A stretch of DNA of 60,768 nucleotides from Burkholderiales bacterium (lineage in GTDB: Bacteria; Pseudomonadota; Gammaproteobacteria; Burkholderiales; SG8-39), in assembly GCA_014860355.1 (NCBI GenBank), contig JACZJV010000127.1, positions 1 to 60,768 of the forward strand, given 5' to 3'. Below the pieces are notes generated by a model, which saw only the letters and a list, made by a program, of their open reading frames with translations, was not told the origin of the DNA and did no database searches. The position numbers were made by a program, and so were the translations under genes. Shown here piece after piece: positions 44,288 to 53,465 of this stretch; the first letter of the stretch is position 1; each line of letters starts with the position of its first letter.

Positions 44288-45565
44288 ATGAACACACACG
44301 ACCCACGCGAACACATCCGCGGTATTCATCAGATCCTGATTTCCGATAAGAAACGTATAGGCTTCCTATTTGGGGCAGGATCGTCGCTTGCGACGGGCCT
44401 GCCGAGCGTCTGCATTCCTGCCATCGAAAAGATGACAAACGCGATCGTTGCAGCGCTTGAGGCACACGCGGGTACATTCGGCACGGCCGTGAAGGAAATC
44501 AAATCTGAGACAGAGCTTTCTAAAGCTGCCTTCAACATCGAATCGCTACTTTCAAGTATCGAAGCCAAACGTGCCGTCATCGGCAGTGGGAAGCTTAATG
44601 GCCTCGATTCCGACGGATTTACGAAACTGGCTTCGTTCGTGAAGAAACAAGTCGTCGAGCTGGTTTCAGTTCATAAATTATTACAGCCAGGAGACCGCAC
44701 CAAGCTGGCTCATGCCCGATTATCCAATTGGATATCCAATGCACGGCGGCGGTATCCTGCCGAAATCTTTACGACGAATTACGACTACCTGTTCGAGATT
44801 GCTCTGGAGGGTTCAGGGATACCGTATTTCGACGGTTTCTCCGGAAGCTTTGAGCCGTTTTTTTGTCCCGAGGCGGTTGAAGATATTGAGGCATACCCTC
44901 ACTTAGTAAAGCTCTGGAAGATGCATGGTTCCTTGGGGTGGACGTATCGCGAATCAGATAAGGCCGTGATTCGCCGACAAGTGGCACCCGAGGACTCGAT
45001 TTTGATTTATCCATCGCACCTCAAATACAACACTTCGAAGAAGCAGCCTTACGTTGGTCTCATTGACAGACTTTGCGAATTTCTCCAACAGGATGACGCG
45101 GTACTTTTTACCTGCGGATACTCATTTGGAGACAATCACATCAATGAGCGGATCGTGACTTCACTACGCCGAGGCGCAAACTCTCATGTGGTCGCGATGT
45201 ATTACGATGAAGTTGTGGACAAGGACGGTAAGACCCTGTTCGCACTTGCAGACGAGGCAAACAGTGTTCGTTCTATGGCAACACATGACACCGGGGGCAA
45301 AATGTCGGTGTACGGGCGTCACCATGCGGTGATCGGCGGGAAATTTGGCGAGTGGAGGCTCAGAGATGAGCCGAAGATGCCCGAGTCCCTACTTATCAGC
45401 CAATATTTCAATGAATACGCGGCCACCCCTTCCGACGAAGCAGGGGAGCGAAAAGGGGATGAACACTGGGAAGGAACGGGCCGCTTTCTTCTTCCAGATT
45501 TTCAGAAACTGACTGAGTTTCTGAACGATTTATCTTCGTCAGAAGGGCCGGCTGGAGCGGTTTGA
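44288..45565 (+). CDS. SIR2-family protein of a SIR2-HerA system
   Basis: 425 residues. GFLFGAGSSLATGLPS (NAD-binding loop), IFTTNYDYLFEIALEG (N-x-D), LWKMHGSLGW (catalytic-type histidine) and AVLFTCGYSFGDNHINERI. Predicted NADase. It is followed by a HerA-type ATPase with overlapping ends, the SIR2-HerA (Nezha-type) arrangement, in which both proteins assemble and act on NAD+/ATP upon infection. An RBS AAGGGAGCC precedes ATG after an AT-rich gap of 102 bp. Confidence 0.88.
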   Translation: MNTHDPREHIRGIHQILISDKKRIGFLFGAGSSLATGLPSVCIPAIEKMTNAIVAALEAHAGTFGTAVKEIKSETELSKAAFNIESLLSSIEAKRAVIGSGKLNGLDSDGFTKLASFVKKQVVELVSVHKLLQPGDRTKLAHARLSNWISNARRRYPAEIFTTNYDYLFEIALEGSGIPYFDGFSGSFEPFFCPEAVEDIEAYPHLVKLWKMHGSLGWTYRESDKAVIRRQVAPEDSILIYPSHLKYNTSKKQPYVGLIDRLCEFLQQDDAVLFTCGYSFGDNHINERIVTSLRRGANSHVVAMYYDEVVDKDGKTLFALADEANSVRSMATHDTGGKMSVYGRHHAVIGGKFGEWRLRDEPKMPESLLISQYFNEYAATPSDEAGERKGDEHWEGTGRFLLPDFQKLTEFLNDLSSSEGPAGAV

Positions 45566-45570
45566 TCGTC

Positions 45571-47346
45571 ATGAAACACAACCCAACACATATCGGCCAG
45601 GTTGAGAGCGTCAGCGGGAATTCAGTGACGATAAAAATGGCCGGTAGCTACCCGTCGAACATGCCGATTATTGATGGCACAGTTTATCGGATCGGACAGA
45701 TCGGTTCGTTTCTCAAAATCCCGCTTGGATATGCCAATTTGTATGGCTTGGTCACGCAAGCTGGTGTCCTTGCGATGCCAGATGCCCTATTGATGGCGTA
45801 CAAGGAGAACCCGTCGATTGTTGATGGACACCGCTGGTTGCGCATGATCTTAGTCGGAGAGCAGATCGGCTCATCCTTCGAGAGAGGCGTGCTGCAGTCG
45901 CCAACCTCAGGAGATCAGGTGCATCTCGTCACAAATGAAGACCTCCGAATTGTCTATGGAGGCTATGACGCACAATCTTCAATTGTGATTGGCAACCAAA
46001 GTGCGTCGGAGGGCCTCGCTGCGCAACTTGATATGGACAAGCTCATATCCCGGCATTGCGCAATACTCGGCGCCACGGGTAGTGGCAAATCGAACGCTGT
46101 GAGCATTGTCACCAAAGCAATTGCCGCGAAGCCGTTCCCGAGTGCGCGAGTGCTTATGATCGACCCGCATGGCGAGTATGCAAGCTCGTTGTCCGGTAAA
46201 TGCCGGGTATTCAGGGTGGGGGCAAATGCGGCAGCAGGTGAAGAGGAACTGTGTGTTCCATTTTGGGCACTGCCGTTCAAAGAGTTAATGGCGATATTCC
46301 CTGGGAAATTGTCAGACCAGAATGAAGATTACATCCGCGGGAAAGTATTGGACCTGAAGCGCGTGTCGGCTACTGCTATCGGCGGACTGAGAGAAGAGGC
46401 AATCACCGCAGATAGCCCGATTCCATTTTCGATGAACCAGCTGTGGTTCGGTTTGGACAACTTTGAGCGAATAACCTTTAAGGTGGACCGAACGACGCCG
46501 GAAAACATGATTGCAGCCGGTGATCCAGCCACATTAAAGTCGAATCAATACCCGACGGCGGGTCTAGGAAGCGCCGCACCATTCTTGAACACGAAAGCAA
46601 AGGGCTTACTTGGATTTCTTGACGGGATGCGTTCCCGGCTCCTCGACCAAAGGTACAATTTTTTGTTCCGACCGACTGGGTATTCTCCGGCGCTGAATGG
46701 TAATACGCCCAATGATTTGCCGTGTTTGTTCTCAACGTGGTTTGGCCACGGATTCCCGGTTTCTATCTTGGACCTTTCGGCGATCCCCTCGAACATCATG
46801 CAGACGATTTCCGGGTGCATTCTGAAAATCATCTACGACGCTCTATACTGGGGACAGAACACGCTGGTTGGTGGGAAAAGGCAGCCATTGCTTGTGGTCC
46901 TGGATGAGGCGCATGCCTACCTTAAAGCCGGCGAAGACTCGATCTCTTCACGTACCGTCCAGGCGATTGCCAAAGAGGGAAGAAAGTATGGAGTGGGCAT
47001 GCTGCTGGTTACGCAACGCCCATCCGAATTGGATGAAACGGTTTTGAGTCAGTGTGGGTCTATTATTGCACTGAGAATGACCAACACACTTGATAAAGGG
47101 CATGTATCGTCAGCGATGCAAGATGAGCTGCGCGAAATGGCAGATGTCCTTTCCAGCTTGCGAACAGGCGAGGCTATTGTTAGTGGCGAAGCCGTTCGCA
47201 TTCCCTCTCGCGTGAAGTTTTACCAAGTGGATAACGCTGAGAAGAGCGCTGATCCGATTGCTTCGAAACTGTGGGCAAACCCTCGTCCAGACGTGACGGT
47301 ATACGAGACCAGCGTGCGCAACTGGAGAAATCAATCATTCAATTAA
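45571..47346 (+). CDS. HerA-type DNA-translocase ATPase (partner of SIR2)
   Basis: About 591 residues. N-terminal beta-barrel (HIGQVESVSGNSVTIKMAGS), Walker A GATGSGKSNAV near residue 167, Walker B LLVVLDEAHAYLKAG near residue 445, then the arginine-finger stretch RPSELDETVLSQCGSIIALR. The frame also opens at a TTG (45562) that overlaps the SIR2 stop and has GGAG 4 bp upstream; either start is possible. Forms the second half of the SIR2-HerA pair; the operon continues with the KTSC gene 9 bp downstream. Confidence 0.88.
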   Translation: MKHNPTHIGQVESVSGNSVTIKMAGSYPSNMPIIDGTVYRIGQIGSFLKIPLGYANLYGLVTQAGVLAMPDALLMAYKENPSIVDGHRWLRMILVGEQIGSSFERGVLQSPTSGDQVHLVTNEDLRIVYGGYDAQSSIVIGNQSASEGLAAQLDMDKLISRHCAILGATGSGKSNAVSIVTKAIAAKPFPSARVLMIDPHGEYASSLSGKCRVFRVGANAAAGEEELCVPFWALPFKELMAIFPGKLSDQNEDYIRGKVLDLKRVSATAIGGLREEAITADSPIPFSMNQLWFGLDNFERITFKVDRTTPENMIAAGDPATLKSNQYPTAGLGSAAPFLNTKAKGLLGFLDGMRSRLLDQRYNFLFRPTGYSPALNGNTPNDLPCLFSTWFGHGFPVSILDLSAIPSNIMQTISGCILKIIYDALYWGQNTLVGGKRQPLLVVLDEAHAYLKAGEDSISSRTVQAIAKEGRKYGVGMLLVTQRPSELDETVLSQCGSIIALRMTNTLDKGHVSSAMQDELREMADVLSSLRTGEAIVSGEAVRIPSRVKFYQVDNAEKSADPIASKLWANPRPDVTVYETSVRNWRNQSFN

Positions 47347-47355
47347 GGTGAGAAA

Positions 47356-47574
47356 ATGCCACTGCCTGAAATGTACCCGGTAAGTTCATCAAACATTGCG
47401 TCCGTAGGCTACGATGCAGACAATCAAACTGTTTACGTTCAGTTTCTAAACGGCTCAACCTACGCCTACAAAGGTGTTGCAGAGCATGAATTTGAGAACC
47501 TGCGGACGGCCCCTTCGGTTGGGTCGTACCTCAACAGAAATTTCAAGAACGTCTATCCATACGAGCGCGTTTAA
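47356..47574 (+). CDS. KTSC domain protein
   Basis: 72 residues, the whole length of a KTSC domain: SSNIASVGYDADNQTVYVQFLNGSTYAYKGVAEHEFENLRTAPSVGSYLNRNFKNVYPYERV. KTSC proteins are small beta-rich domains found with nucleases and defence genes; the biochemical role is unknown. GGTGAGAAA precedes the ATG. It sits between HerA and the DUF2779 gene, so it belongs to the same transcript. Confidence 0.85.
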   Translation: MPLPEMYPVSSSNIASVGYDADNQTVYVQFLNGSTYAYKGVAEHEFENLRTAPSVGSYLNRNFKNVYPYERV

Positions 47575-47613
47575 TAGGCTTGCTGTGCAACAGAATCATG
47601 TAGTGAAGCACTG

Positions 47614-49170
47614 ATGCTAACGAAATCCGATCTGCAATCGCTGTTGCAATGCCCCCGCAAGCTCTGGCTAGAGCGCCGGCGCGATGACCTGGTCCCAAAA
47701 GGCGAAGATGCGTCGGACTACCGGCGTGCTATCGATGGCAACATCGTCGGAGAAAAAGCACGAGAGCAACTTGGCCCTGACTATATCTGGCCGCCAGCAG
47801 CGGATGACAAAGCTCTCGCCGCCCAGCATGCTAAAAACTTGATTGCCGCTTCACCTACCACGGCTGGCGCTGAGGTTCCAATGGTGTATGTGAACCTATA
47901 CGCACGAGCGGATGCTCTTATCCCGGAGGGGGCAGGATATGTTCTACGCGAAACCAAGGCATCTTCTTTTCCTCTGAAGGGTGACAAGGTAACCCCGGAC
48001 AACCCAAAGGAGCACCACTTACAGGATGTCACGATACAAACTTGGGTTATGGAGGGCAGTGGTATTCCAAAGACTCGCGTCGAACTTAATTACCTGAACA
48101 ACCTGTGGCGCTACCCAGGGAACGATGACTATTCGGGGCTGTTCGTGCAACTGGATGTGAGTGAGCTTGTTGAAGTGCGCAAGCCTCAGGTTCCAGTGTG
48201 GATACAAGAAGCCGTTACAGTGCTTTCGGGTGACATGCCGGTAATTACGACGGGCAAGCAGTGTAATGACCCTTACGATTGCTCATTTCAGTCCTACTGC
48301 CGTCAGTTTGATCCACCAGCGCCAGAACACCCAATTGAATTGCTCCCCGATGCCGCAGGCAAGAATCTTGCCAAGAAATTACGTGAGACAAAAGGGTATG
48401 TTTCTATTCTTGAGCCAGCGCCTGCCGAACTGACCGGGGCTCGGGCAGAGTTGTACCGCCGTATTCAGCTCGCGCATAAGACCGGTCAGGCCATTGTCGT
48501 CCCCGGTTGCAGTGCAAGGTTAGCAGCTCTACCGTATCCACGGTACTTTTTTGACTTCGAAGGTATTGATTTGCCAGTGCCCCGCTGGGCAGGTGTTCGT
48601 CCATACGAACAGATACCGTTCCAGTGGTCGTGTCACATCGAACGCCGCCCTGGTGTGTTCGAGCACGCCGAGTTCCTTGATCTTTCAGGTGACGACCCAT
48701 CACTATCATGTATTCAGCGAATGTTAGAAGTAATTGATCCCGACGATGGGGGACCAATATTTGTTTATTTTGTTACGTACGAAAAGGGGCGACTCGAAGG
48801 GTTCGCGATAAGGCATCCTGAGCATGCAGAGTTGATGCAGAAATACATCGCCCGGCTAGTCGATCTGCTGCCGCTTGTACGTGAGTTTTATTATCACCCT
48901 GAGATGCGAGGCTCATTTTCCATCAAGAAAGTGCTGCCAGTGATTGCCCCCGATTTGGATTACGGCGAATTGGATGAGGTGCAAGAAGGAACTGGGGCTC
49001 AAGTGGCATATCTCCTCGCGGCGCTGGACCCCAAGACCACAGCAAAGCGGAAGGCCGATCTTGAGGCCAAGCTGAGAACCTATTGCCGACAGGACACTTG
49101 GGCAATGGTCGAGGTGGCATACTTTCTTGGTCAGTTAGGACGGCCGCTTCGGCCAAGGGAGATAACTTAG
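47614..49170 (+). CDS. DUF2779 protein: Cas4/RecB-like N-terminus plus DEDD-type exonuclease domain
   Basis: 518 residues. N-terminus LTKSDLQSLLQCPRKLWLERR is the RecB/Cas4-type beginning with the first cysteine; GYVLRETKASSFPLKG supplies the E-x-K; cysteines in CNDPYDCSFQSYC (about residue 222) would complete a Fe-S cluster. The C-terminal part has RYFFDFEGIDLP (DEDD motif I) and YFVTYEKGRLEGFAI and ends with CRQDTWAMVEVAYFLG. Such proteins are two-nuclease effectors. It is followed directly by a helicase tail remnant, which may once have been its partner. Confidence 0.8.
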   Translation: MLTKSDLQSLLQCPRKLWLERRRDDLVPKGEDASDYRRAIDGNIVGEKAREQLGPDYIWPPAADDKALAAQHAKNLIAASPTTAGAEVPMVYVNLYARADALIPEGAGYVLRETKASSFPLKGDKVTPDNPKEHHLQDVTIQTWVMEGSGIPKTRVELNYLNNLWRYPGNDDYSGLFVQLDVSELVEVRKPQVPVWIQEAVTVLSGDMPVITTGKQCNDPYDCSFQSYCRQFDPPAPEHPIELLPDAAGKNLAKKLRETKGYVSILEPAPAELTGARAELYRRIQLAHKTGQAIVVPGCSARLAALPYPRYFFDFEGIDLPVPRWAGVRPYEQIPFQWSCHIERRPGVFEHAEFLDLSGDDPSLSCIQRMLEVIDPDDGGPIFVYFVTYEKGRLEGFAIRHPEHAELMQKYIARLVDLLPLVREFYYHPEMRGSFSIKKVLPVIAPDLDYGELDEVQEGTGAQVAYLLAALDPKTTAKRKADLEAKLRTYCRQDTWAMVEVAYFLGQLGRPLRPREIT

Positions 49171-49346
49171 ACGAAAATCATTGCACGTTTTTCGTTGGAG
49201 TGTCGCGCGCAAAGCGCCGACTGGTATTGACGTACGCAAAACAGCGGCCAAAGCCTGCCAGTTGGAATAAACGATGGAATGCGCAGCGCAATCCCCATAA
49301 CGAGTATTTTGGGTATGCCACACCGTTCTTAAGTAAAGCAGCATGA
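49171..49346 (+). pseudogene. C-terminal remnant of a UvrD/Rep-type helicase gene
   Basis: Right after the DUF2779 stop, another frame reads ENHCTFFVGVSRAKRRLVLTYAKQRPKP and ends NEYFGYATPFLSKAA. The F-V-G-V-S-R-A-K-R-R block is motif VI of SF1 helicases. No start or upstream motifs remain; the last 30 bp are duplicated at 57076. The helicase that belonged here has been removed, leaving about 56 codons. Confidence 0.75.
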
Positions 49347-49416
49347 GTGGTCAATCGTTAAAATTGGCTGGCGCAAGATGAAGTGTGGGGACGTGGTAAG
49401 CCTCGTTATCATTCAT

Positions 49417-51138
49417 TCAGAAACGGAATCCGAAGAGCCCGCCATCCTCTGTTGCATCGGTTAAAACGACAGGCAAAACGTATTCCCGCAGATCAAACCC
49501 CTCTATCTTCTCCTTGAAGGCGTCGTCTTCGTTCATCGTCACGATATATTGGAACCCGAGTTCACTGGCTGTTTCCGCACCGACCTTCAACGCACTGATG
49601 ACTTGGCGGCCATCGACTCCATCGAAAAGGTGACTGTCGTGAACCAGGAAACGAGGCCCAATACCACGCTTGGCGCAGAGGCGCATGAGCATCATATCGA
49701 AACAGAAAATCTGTATGTTCTTAATGCCCTTGCTACGTGACCCCTGCATGGGGAACTGGAATATTGGCCCGTTCAAGGTTTCATCCACTGTCATACTGCC
49801 AGCTGATTCATAGAGGCGCTTTGATGTCTCCTCAAAGGCAAGAATTGCTTCGTCCAGGCGTGCTCTTTGTTCACTGAAATCGCGACGCAGGCGAAGGGCC
49901 AGCCGATTTCTTTCAATTTCTAATTCGTTCTTGGTGCCTTCCAGTTGCTCCGCAGATTCGAATCGCTGACGTAGCGACTCCACCTCCGCCTCCATACGCC
50001 CAGCTTCGCTCTGCAGTTTTGCAAACTGCTCCAGCGCTCCATGACTTTGCAATACGCCCATAATTTCCGCGCGTCGCTGATCATAACCCCGCTTCTCATG
50101 CGCGCGGGCGGCTATCCGCTGTCGGGCTGCGTCCAACTCACCAGATAGGTAATCATGACGGTTGCGGATCACCGACTCGTGAAAGCTTCTCACTTCGTCG
50201 TAGCGTTTTACAGCCAGACCCGGCAGAGAAATGCCCGCCTCGGCATAGATGCTTTCTAATTCGGTCAGTGACGGTGGCGCCTCGCCATGCAGAGCGAGTT
50301 CAAGGTCCCGGACCGTCGCTGCATCGATGGTGTCTGCGTTGGAGAGATTATTTATTTGCTGCGTGATCTGATTCGCCTCTGCTTCAAGCTCTTCGTATTG
50401 GGGCAATACACGGAAGGAGGAAACCTGAGCCATGACATCGCTTAGCCGGGCTTCGGCGACTGTCAATTGTGTGCGAAGGTCAGCAGCCTTGCCTATGATG
50501 CTGCCAAAAGCACCGGTTCCAGCCGCCTTCTTTAGTTCGTCAAGCGTCTTTTCTCGATCGCGGACTTTCTGCCAGTCGCTTGCAATAGTCCAATCCAGGC
50601 CGAGTAAGAACAATAAAGCCACCTGATAATCGCCAGACTGCTGCATGGTCGCCTGCTTCTCAGGCGTTGTGAACGCTCCGCTAAGCTGGCGCCGAACGAA
50701 GTAGGCGAAAAGTGAGCGGAAAGTCGGAACACGCCCGGTTATGTCGGGGGGCGCATGCAATCCGAACATCTGCTCCCCGAGCATCTCAACCCACTCGGAG
50801 TTGGATATTCGCGTTTTCCCTTTCAGAAAACTGCCGCCAATGACATGAATCTTGGACTTCTGCTTGCCAGAACGCTCGGCGACGGTCTTCTCGCCGCCCA
50901 AATCGAACTCAACACCGAAGGTCTCATTGACCAGCCCATTCGCGCGGAAGGGCGAATCCACGCCGGCGTCCGAGCCTGTGAGGAAGTGAATGATCTCAAT
51001 TAAACTGGTTTTGCCTGCCCGGTTTCGGGTTTGTCTATCGCTCGCACCCGACTCTTTCTGCGCGAGCAGGACATTGAGCCCCGGCTTGAATTTAAGCTCC
51101 TTGAAGGAGGATAAACTGCTGAAAATTCGGTAAATCAT
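49417..51138 (-). CDS. ABC-3C system ATPase (DUF2326 type)
   Basis: 573 residues. N-terminal ABC-type ATPase half with RAGKTSLIEIIHFLTG (Walker A variant), a long coiled coil (about residues 200-440) and a C-terminal half with MLMRLCAKRGIGPRFLVHDSHLFDGVDG, the DUF2326 signature carrying the Walker B-like aspartate. This is the ATPase of the three-component ABC-3C conflict systems. The three genes of this operon (52282-49417, minus strand) overlap by ATGA. The last 11 codons survive as a scar in the 57-kb copy. Confidence 0.85.
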   Translation of the reverse strand: MIYRIFSSLSSFKELKFKPGLNVLLAQKESGASDRQTRNRAGKTSLIEIIHFLTGSDAGVDSPFRANGLVNETFGVEFDLGGEKTVAERSGKQKSKIHVIGGSFLKGKTRISNSEWVEMLGEQMFGLHAPPDITGRVPTFRSLFAYFVRRQLSGAFTTPEKQATMQQSGDYQVALLFLLGLDWTIASDWQKVRDREKTLDELKKAAGTGAFGSIIGKAADLRTQLTVAEARLSDVMAQVSSFRVLPQYEELEAEANQITQQINNLSNADTIDAATVRDLELALHGEAPPSLTELESIYAEAGISLPGLAVKRYDEVRSFHESVIRNRHDYLSGELDAARQRIAARAHEKRGYDQRRAEIMGVLQSHGALEQFAKLQSEAGRMEAEVESLRQRFESAEQLEGTKNELEIERNRLALRLRRDFSEQRARLDEAILAFEETSKRLYESAGSMTVDETLNGPIFQFPMQGSRSKGIKNIQIFCFDMMLMRLCAKRGIGPRFLVHDSHLFDGVDGRQVISALKVGAETASELGFQYIVTMNEDDAFKEKIEGFDLREYVLPVVLTDATEDGGLFGFRF

Positions 51139-51383
51139 GCTGCTTCCCGAATCAAGAGCCCATCTCGAAGGTCAATTGCGCCGATGAGAAATAAGAGGTC
51201 GAGGGCGAGCACGAATCCGTCGTAGCGAAGCGGTGGAGCAGCGTTCTGTCCAGCTGCATTTTGGCGCGGCACTTCCTCCCAAAGAGCGGAAATCGTCTTC
51301 GGTTGTGACAAATGCTGCAAGATCCGTGCTCCCACGGTTAGGAGCGCGCGGTCTTGGGAAAGATGCTTGGAGGGCAAGATCAT
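51135..51383 (-). CDS. ABC-3C middle component (MC6-like, 82 aa)
   Basis: 82 residues: MILPSKHLSQDRALLTVGARILQHLSQPKTISALWEEV, then LRYDGFVLALDLLFLIGAIDLRDGLLI. A winged-helix-like small protein that links the ATPase and the effector in ABC-3C systems. It starts at an ATG that overlaps the previous stop and ends overlapping the next ATG. Assignment rests mainly on position and fold-like layout. Confidence 0.75.
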   Translation of the reverse strand: MILPSKHLSQDRALLTVGARILQHLSQPKTISALWEEVPRQNAAGQNAAPPLRYDGFVLALDLLFLIGAIDLRDGLLIREAA

Positions 51384-52282
51384 GATGCTGCTTTCCGCGG
51401 CTCCTCGAAGATGTCGCAACGTTCAAAGTAATAGGCGATCACGGTCAATACCGCCAATTCGTGCTCGGGTGATCCTCGCCCGTCACCACCCGCCCAAGCC
51501 TGAATCTCAGCGAAGAGATCATTGGGTCGAAATCCGCTACGCAACTCCAGGTATCTTGCCTTGAAGGAGTCTGCGATGCGCTCCCCGAGCGCTTCGTCGT
51601 GCCATTGCTCGAAAAACGCCCTGACCAGTGGAGCTTTCGCCATTCCTGCCTTTAGCAACGTCGCGACACTCTCTGACAACGCGTTCGCCTCGATCTTCCC
51701 CATGGGAACGTCTTTCACCTCCTGCGATGTCGGCACGGCCCGATTGGCGATGCTCTCCAGCACAACCTGTAAATCACTAAAGCCTAGGTCGCCCTTGGTT
51801 TCGTCGGATGGAGCAAAGCCGAACCAAGACTCGAGGTCAATAAGCGAGAGTCTTCTGAAAATGAGGCGAAGCTCCTCCAAACCCCATGGTTCCAATGTGA
51901 TGCCAGGGTTGGCCTTCTCAAATTCTAACAATAAGCTCTGCACGTGAGGGGGCAAACCGTCTATGGCGTTATGCGCGAATACCCATTTGTCGAAATGCTT
52001 GTCCCAGTAAGGCTTTGCCCCCTCGAAGTCCTCTTTGATTTTCTTGATCGCCTTGCTCGCCTCCATTTCGTTGGGGGCATAAACCTGAAATAGACGCCGC
52101 TCCGACTTTAGGAAGCCATCGTTCTTGCGGTCACCTTTATTTCCCCACGGACGGCACGCCATAAAGTCGGCTTTGTAGGCCAAACCCATCAGCTTCTCGA
52201 AAAAGGTCTGAAATGCATCCCCTTTAGCACTTCGGAAAGCGATCTCAAACTTCTGCTCGTAGTAGGCCTGTTGAAGATTCAC
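51380..52282 (-). CDS. ABC-3C effector protein (C-terminal domain type)
   Basis: 300 residues. The N-terminal part (FQTFFEKLMGLAYKADFMACRPWGNKGDRKNDGFLKSERRLFQVYAP) looks restriction-endonuclease-like: G-D-R-K-N-D-G and Q-V-Y after it could be the D ... Q-x-K-type site. The rest contains the ABC-3C C-terminal domain. It is the first gene of the operon. ATG at 52282; the leader is only about 70 bp from the HigA-like gene. Confidence 0.75.
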   Translation of the reverse strand: MNLQQAYYEQKFEIAFRSAKGDAFQTFFEKLMGLAYKADFMACRPWGNKGDRKNDGFLKSERRLFQVYAPNEMEASKAIKKIKEDFEGAKPYWDKHFDKWVFAHNAIDGLPPHVQSLLLEFEKANPGITLEPWGLEELRLIFRRLSLIDLESWFGFAPSDETKGDLGFSDLQVVLESIANRAVPTSQEVKDVPMGKIEANALSESVATLLKAGMAKAPLVRAFFEQWHDEALGERIADSFKARYLELRSGFRPNDLFAEIQAWAGGDGRGSPEHELAVLTVIAYYFERCDIFEEPRKAAS

Positions 52283-52357
52283 TGCTCAGCCTCCTGCTTC
52301 GAGCAACCGGTTAATCTTGATATGGGCCGTGGCTCCTTTATCAGCCATTCGACTTCC

Positions 52358-52681
52358 CTACGCCGGTACGCCGTGCGCGACTGTTTCACCGCGCCGCACT
52401 TTGACCTTAACCTCGACCCGTGACCCGAGCCCGTTAATCATCGCCATAAGACGTTCGACGCTTATGCGCCGAAAATCCGCATTGCGGACGCGCGAGAAGT
52501 CGCCGGCATCAATGCCCGTGAGGCTTTGTGCCTTTCTCACGCTCAACTCATCCCTATCGAGCGTTTTGATGATTTCGGCGGCAAGGATCGCCTTCAACTG
52601 GCGAACGTCGGCATCCGCCATGTCAAAATCGCGATAGATGTTTCCGCTTCCGCGAATAATCTCTAGCTGTTCCTTTTTCAT
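52358..52681 (-). CDS. HigA-type antitoxin (XRE)
   Basis: 107 residues. Helix-turn-helix LSVRKAQSLTGIDAGDFSRVRNADFRRISVERLMAMINGLG. Antitoxin of the RelE-like toxin encoded upstream on the same strand; the ATG overlaps the toxin stop (ATGA). Toxin first, antitoxin second is the HigBA order. A decayed copy of the same gene lies at 57266. Confidence 0.85.
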   Translation of the reverse strand: MKKEQLEIIRGSGNIYRDFDMADADVRQLKAILAAEIIKTLDRDELSVRKAQSLTGIDAGDFSRVRNADFRRISVERLMAMINGLGSRVEVKVKVRRGETVAHGVPA

Positions 52682-53022
52682 CGCAAGATCTCCTTCAATC
52701 GCTTTATACGGTCCTTAATCAAATCAATCTCGTGTTTCGGAGTCTTGATGCCATGCGTCGATTTTTTCTGAAACGCATGAACCACCCAGAGATCGTCCCC
52801 GAGCTGCACCGCGTAGACCACCCGATACGCATTGCCCCTATAGGGCAATGCAACCTCAAACACGCCTGATCCGAGCCCTTTCATCGGCTTGACTATTCCC
52901 GCCTTGCCACCCTCGGCGGCGATGCTCAACGCATCCAGAACTATCTCTCGCGCGGCATCAGGAAACTCCTCGAAGGCCTTTCGCGCTGGCGTCAGCCAGG
53001 ATACCGGCCGGGTTGCCCTCAT
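52678..53022 (-). CDS. RelE/HigB-type toxin (phage Gp49-like)
   Basis: 114 residues. WLTPARKAFEEFPDAAREIVLDALSIAAEGG, KPMKGLGSGVFEVALPYRGNAYRVVYAVQLGDDLWVVHAFQKKSTHGIKTPKHEIDLIKDRI is the Gp49-type RelE fold, ribosome-dependent or free mRNA endonuclease. ATG preceded by GGAGAGGAAG; a longer start at 53067 would contain the operator. Its promoter and operator are just upstream (53038-53067). A truncated copy is at 57520. Confidence 0.88.
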   Translation of the reverse strand: MRATRPVSWLTPARKAFEEFPDAAREIVLDALSIAAEGGKAGIVKPMKGLGSGVFEVALPYRGNAYRVVYAVQLGDDLWVVHAFQKKSTHGIKTPKHEIDLIKDRIKRLKEILR

Positions 53023-53037
53023 TCTTCCTCTCCTTTT

Positions 53038-53067
53038 GATGTTGGCAGATTTACCAACATCTGTCAA
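53038..53067 (-). promoter_or_regulatory. Promoter and operator of the toxin-antitoxin operon
   Basis: On the minus strand TTGACA (53062-53067) is followed by 17 bp and CAACAT as a weak -10. An 8-bp inverted repeat GATGTTGG / CCAACATC (53038-53061) occupies the spacer. The antitoxin would bind here and repress the operon. Confidence 0.75.
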
Positions 53068-53134
53068 GCTTGATCCTATTTAGCCATTCCGGGCGAACCC
53101 AACCCACCTCGCCGTCAGCCATGCCGGCAAAACA

Positions 53135-53226
53135 GCGAAAGGCGGAAAAGCTCTGGGTCTCCTCCGCCCTTCCGCACACGTCTAACAAACAAGGAACCAA
53201 TAACACCCTGCGCCCTTTTTTTCAAG
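53135..53226 (-). repeat. Dispersed palindromic repeat, copy D
   Basis: GAAAGGCGGA ... TCCGCCCTT arms, CACACGTCTAACAA, then CCCTGCGCCCTTTTTTTCAAGG. About 110 bp upstream of the toxin gene on the same strand. Confidence 0.65.
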
Positions 53227-53465
53227 GTATCCGCGATCCCGTTATCCGCTTGGCCGACGCTAAGGCGCATCGTTCCCGTTCTGCTCCGGTTTTTCGGTTT
53301 CATCAGTTTCCCGCTCTGTCCCTGGCCGCGCGCGCGTAGCGGTCAACGGGCGGCCCGCTCCAAGAATTCCGTGTTCCCCGTTTCCCCTGGCGGGTGACCG
53401 TCTCCGCTTGTCCGCGCGTCCTTGTCTGTCGCGTCTGCTGAAACCAAAAAGAAAGGAGACAGACA
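53227..53465. other. GC-rich leader before the DUF6900 operon
   Basis: No gene. Ends with AAAGAAAGGAGAC, the RBS for the next gene. The minus-strand open frames here are shadows with no RBS. Confidence 0.4.
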
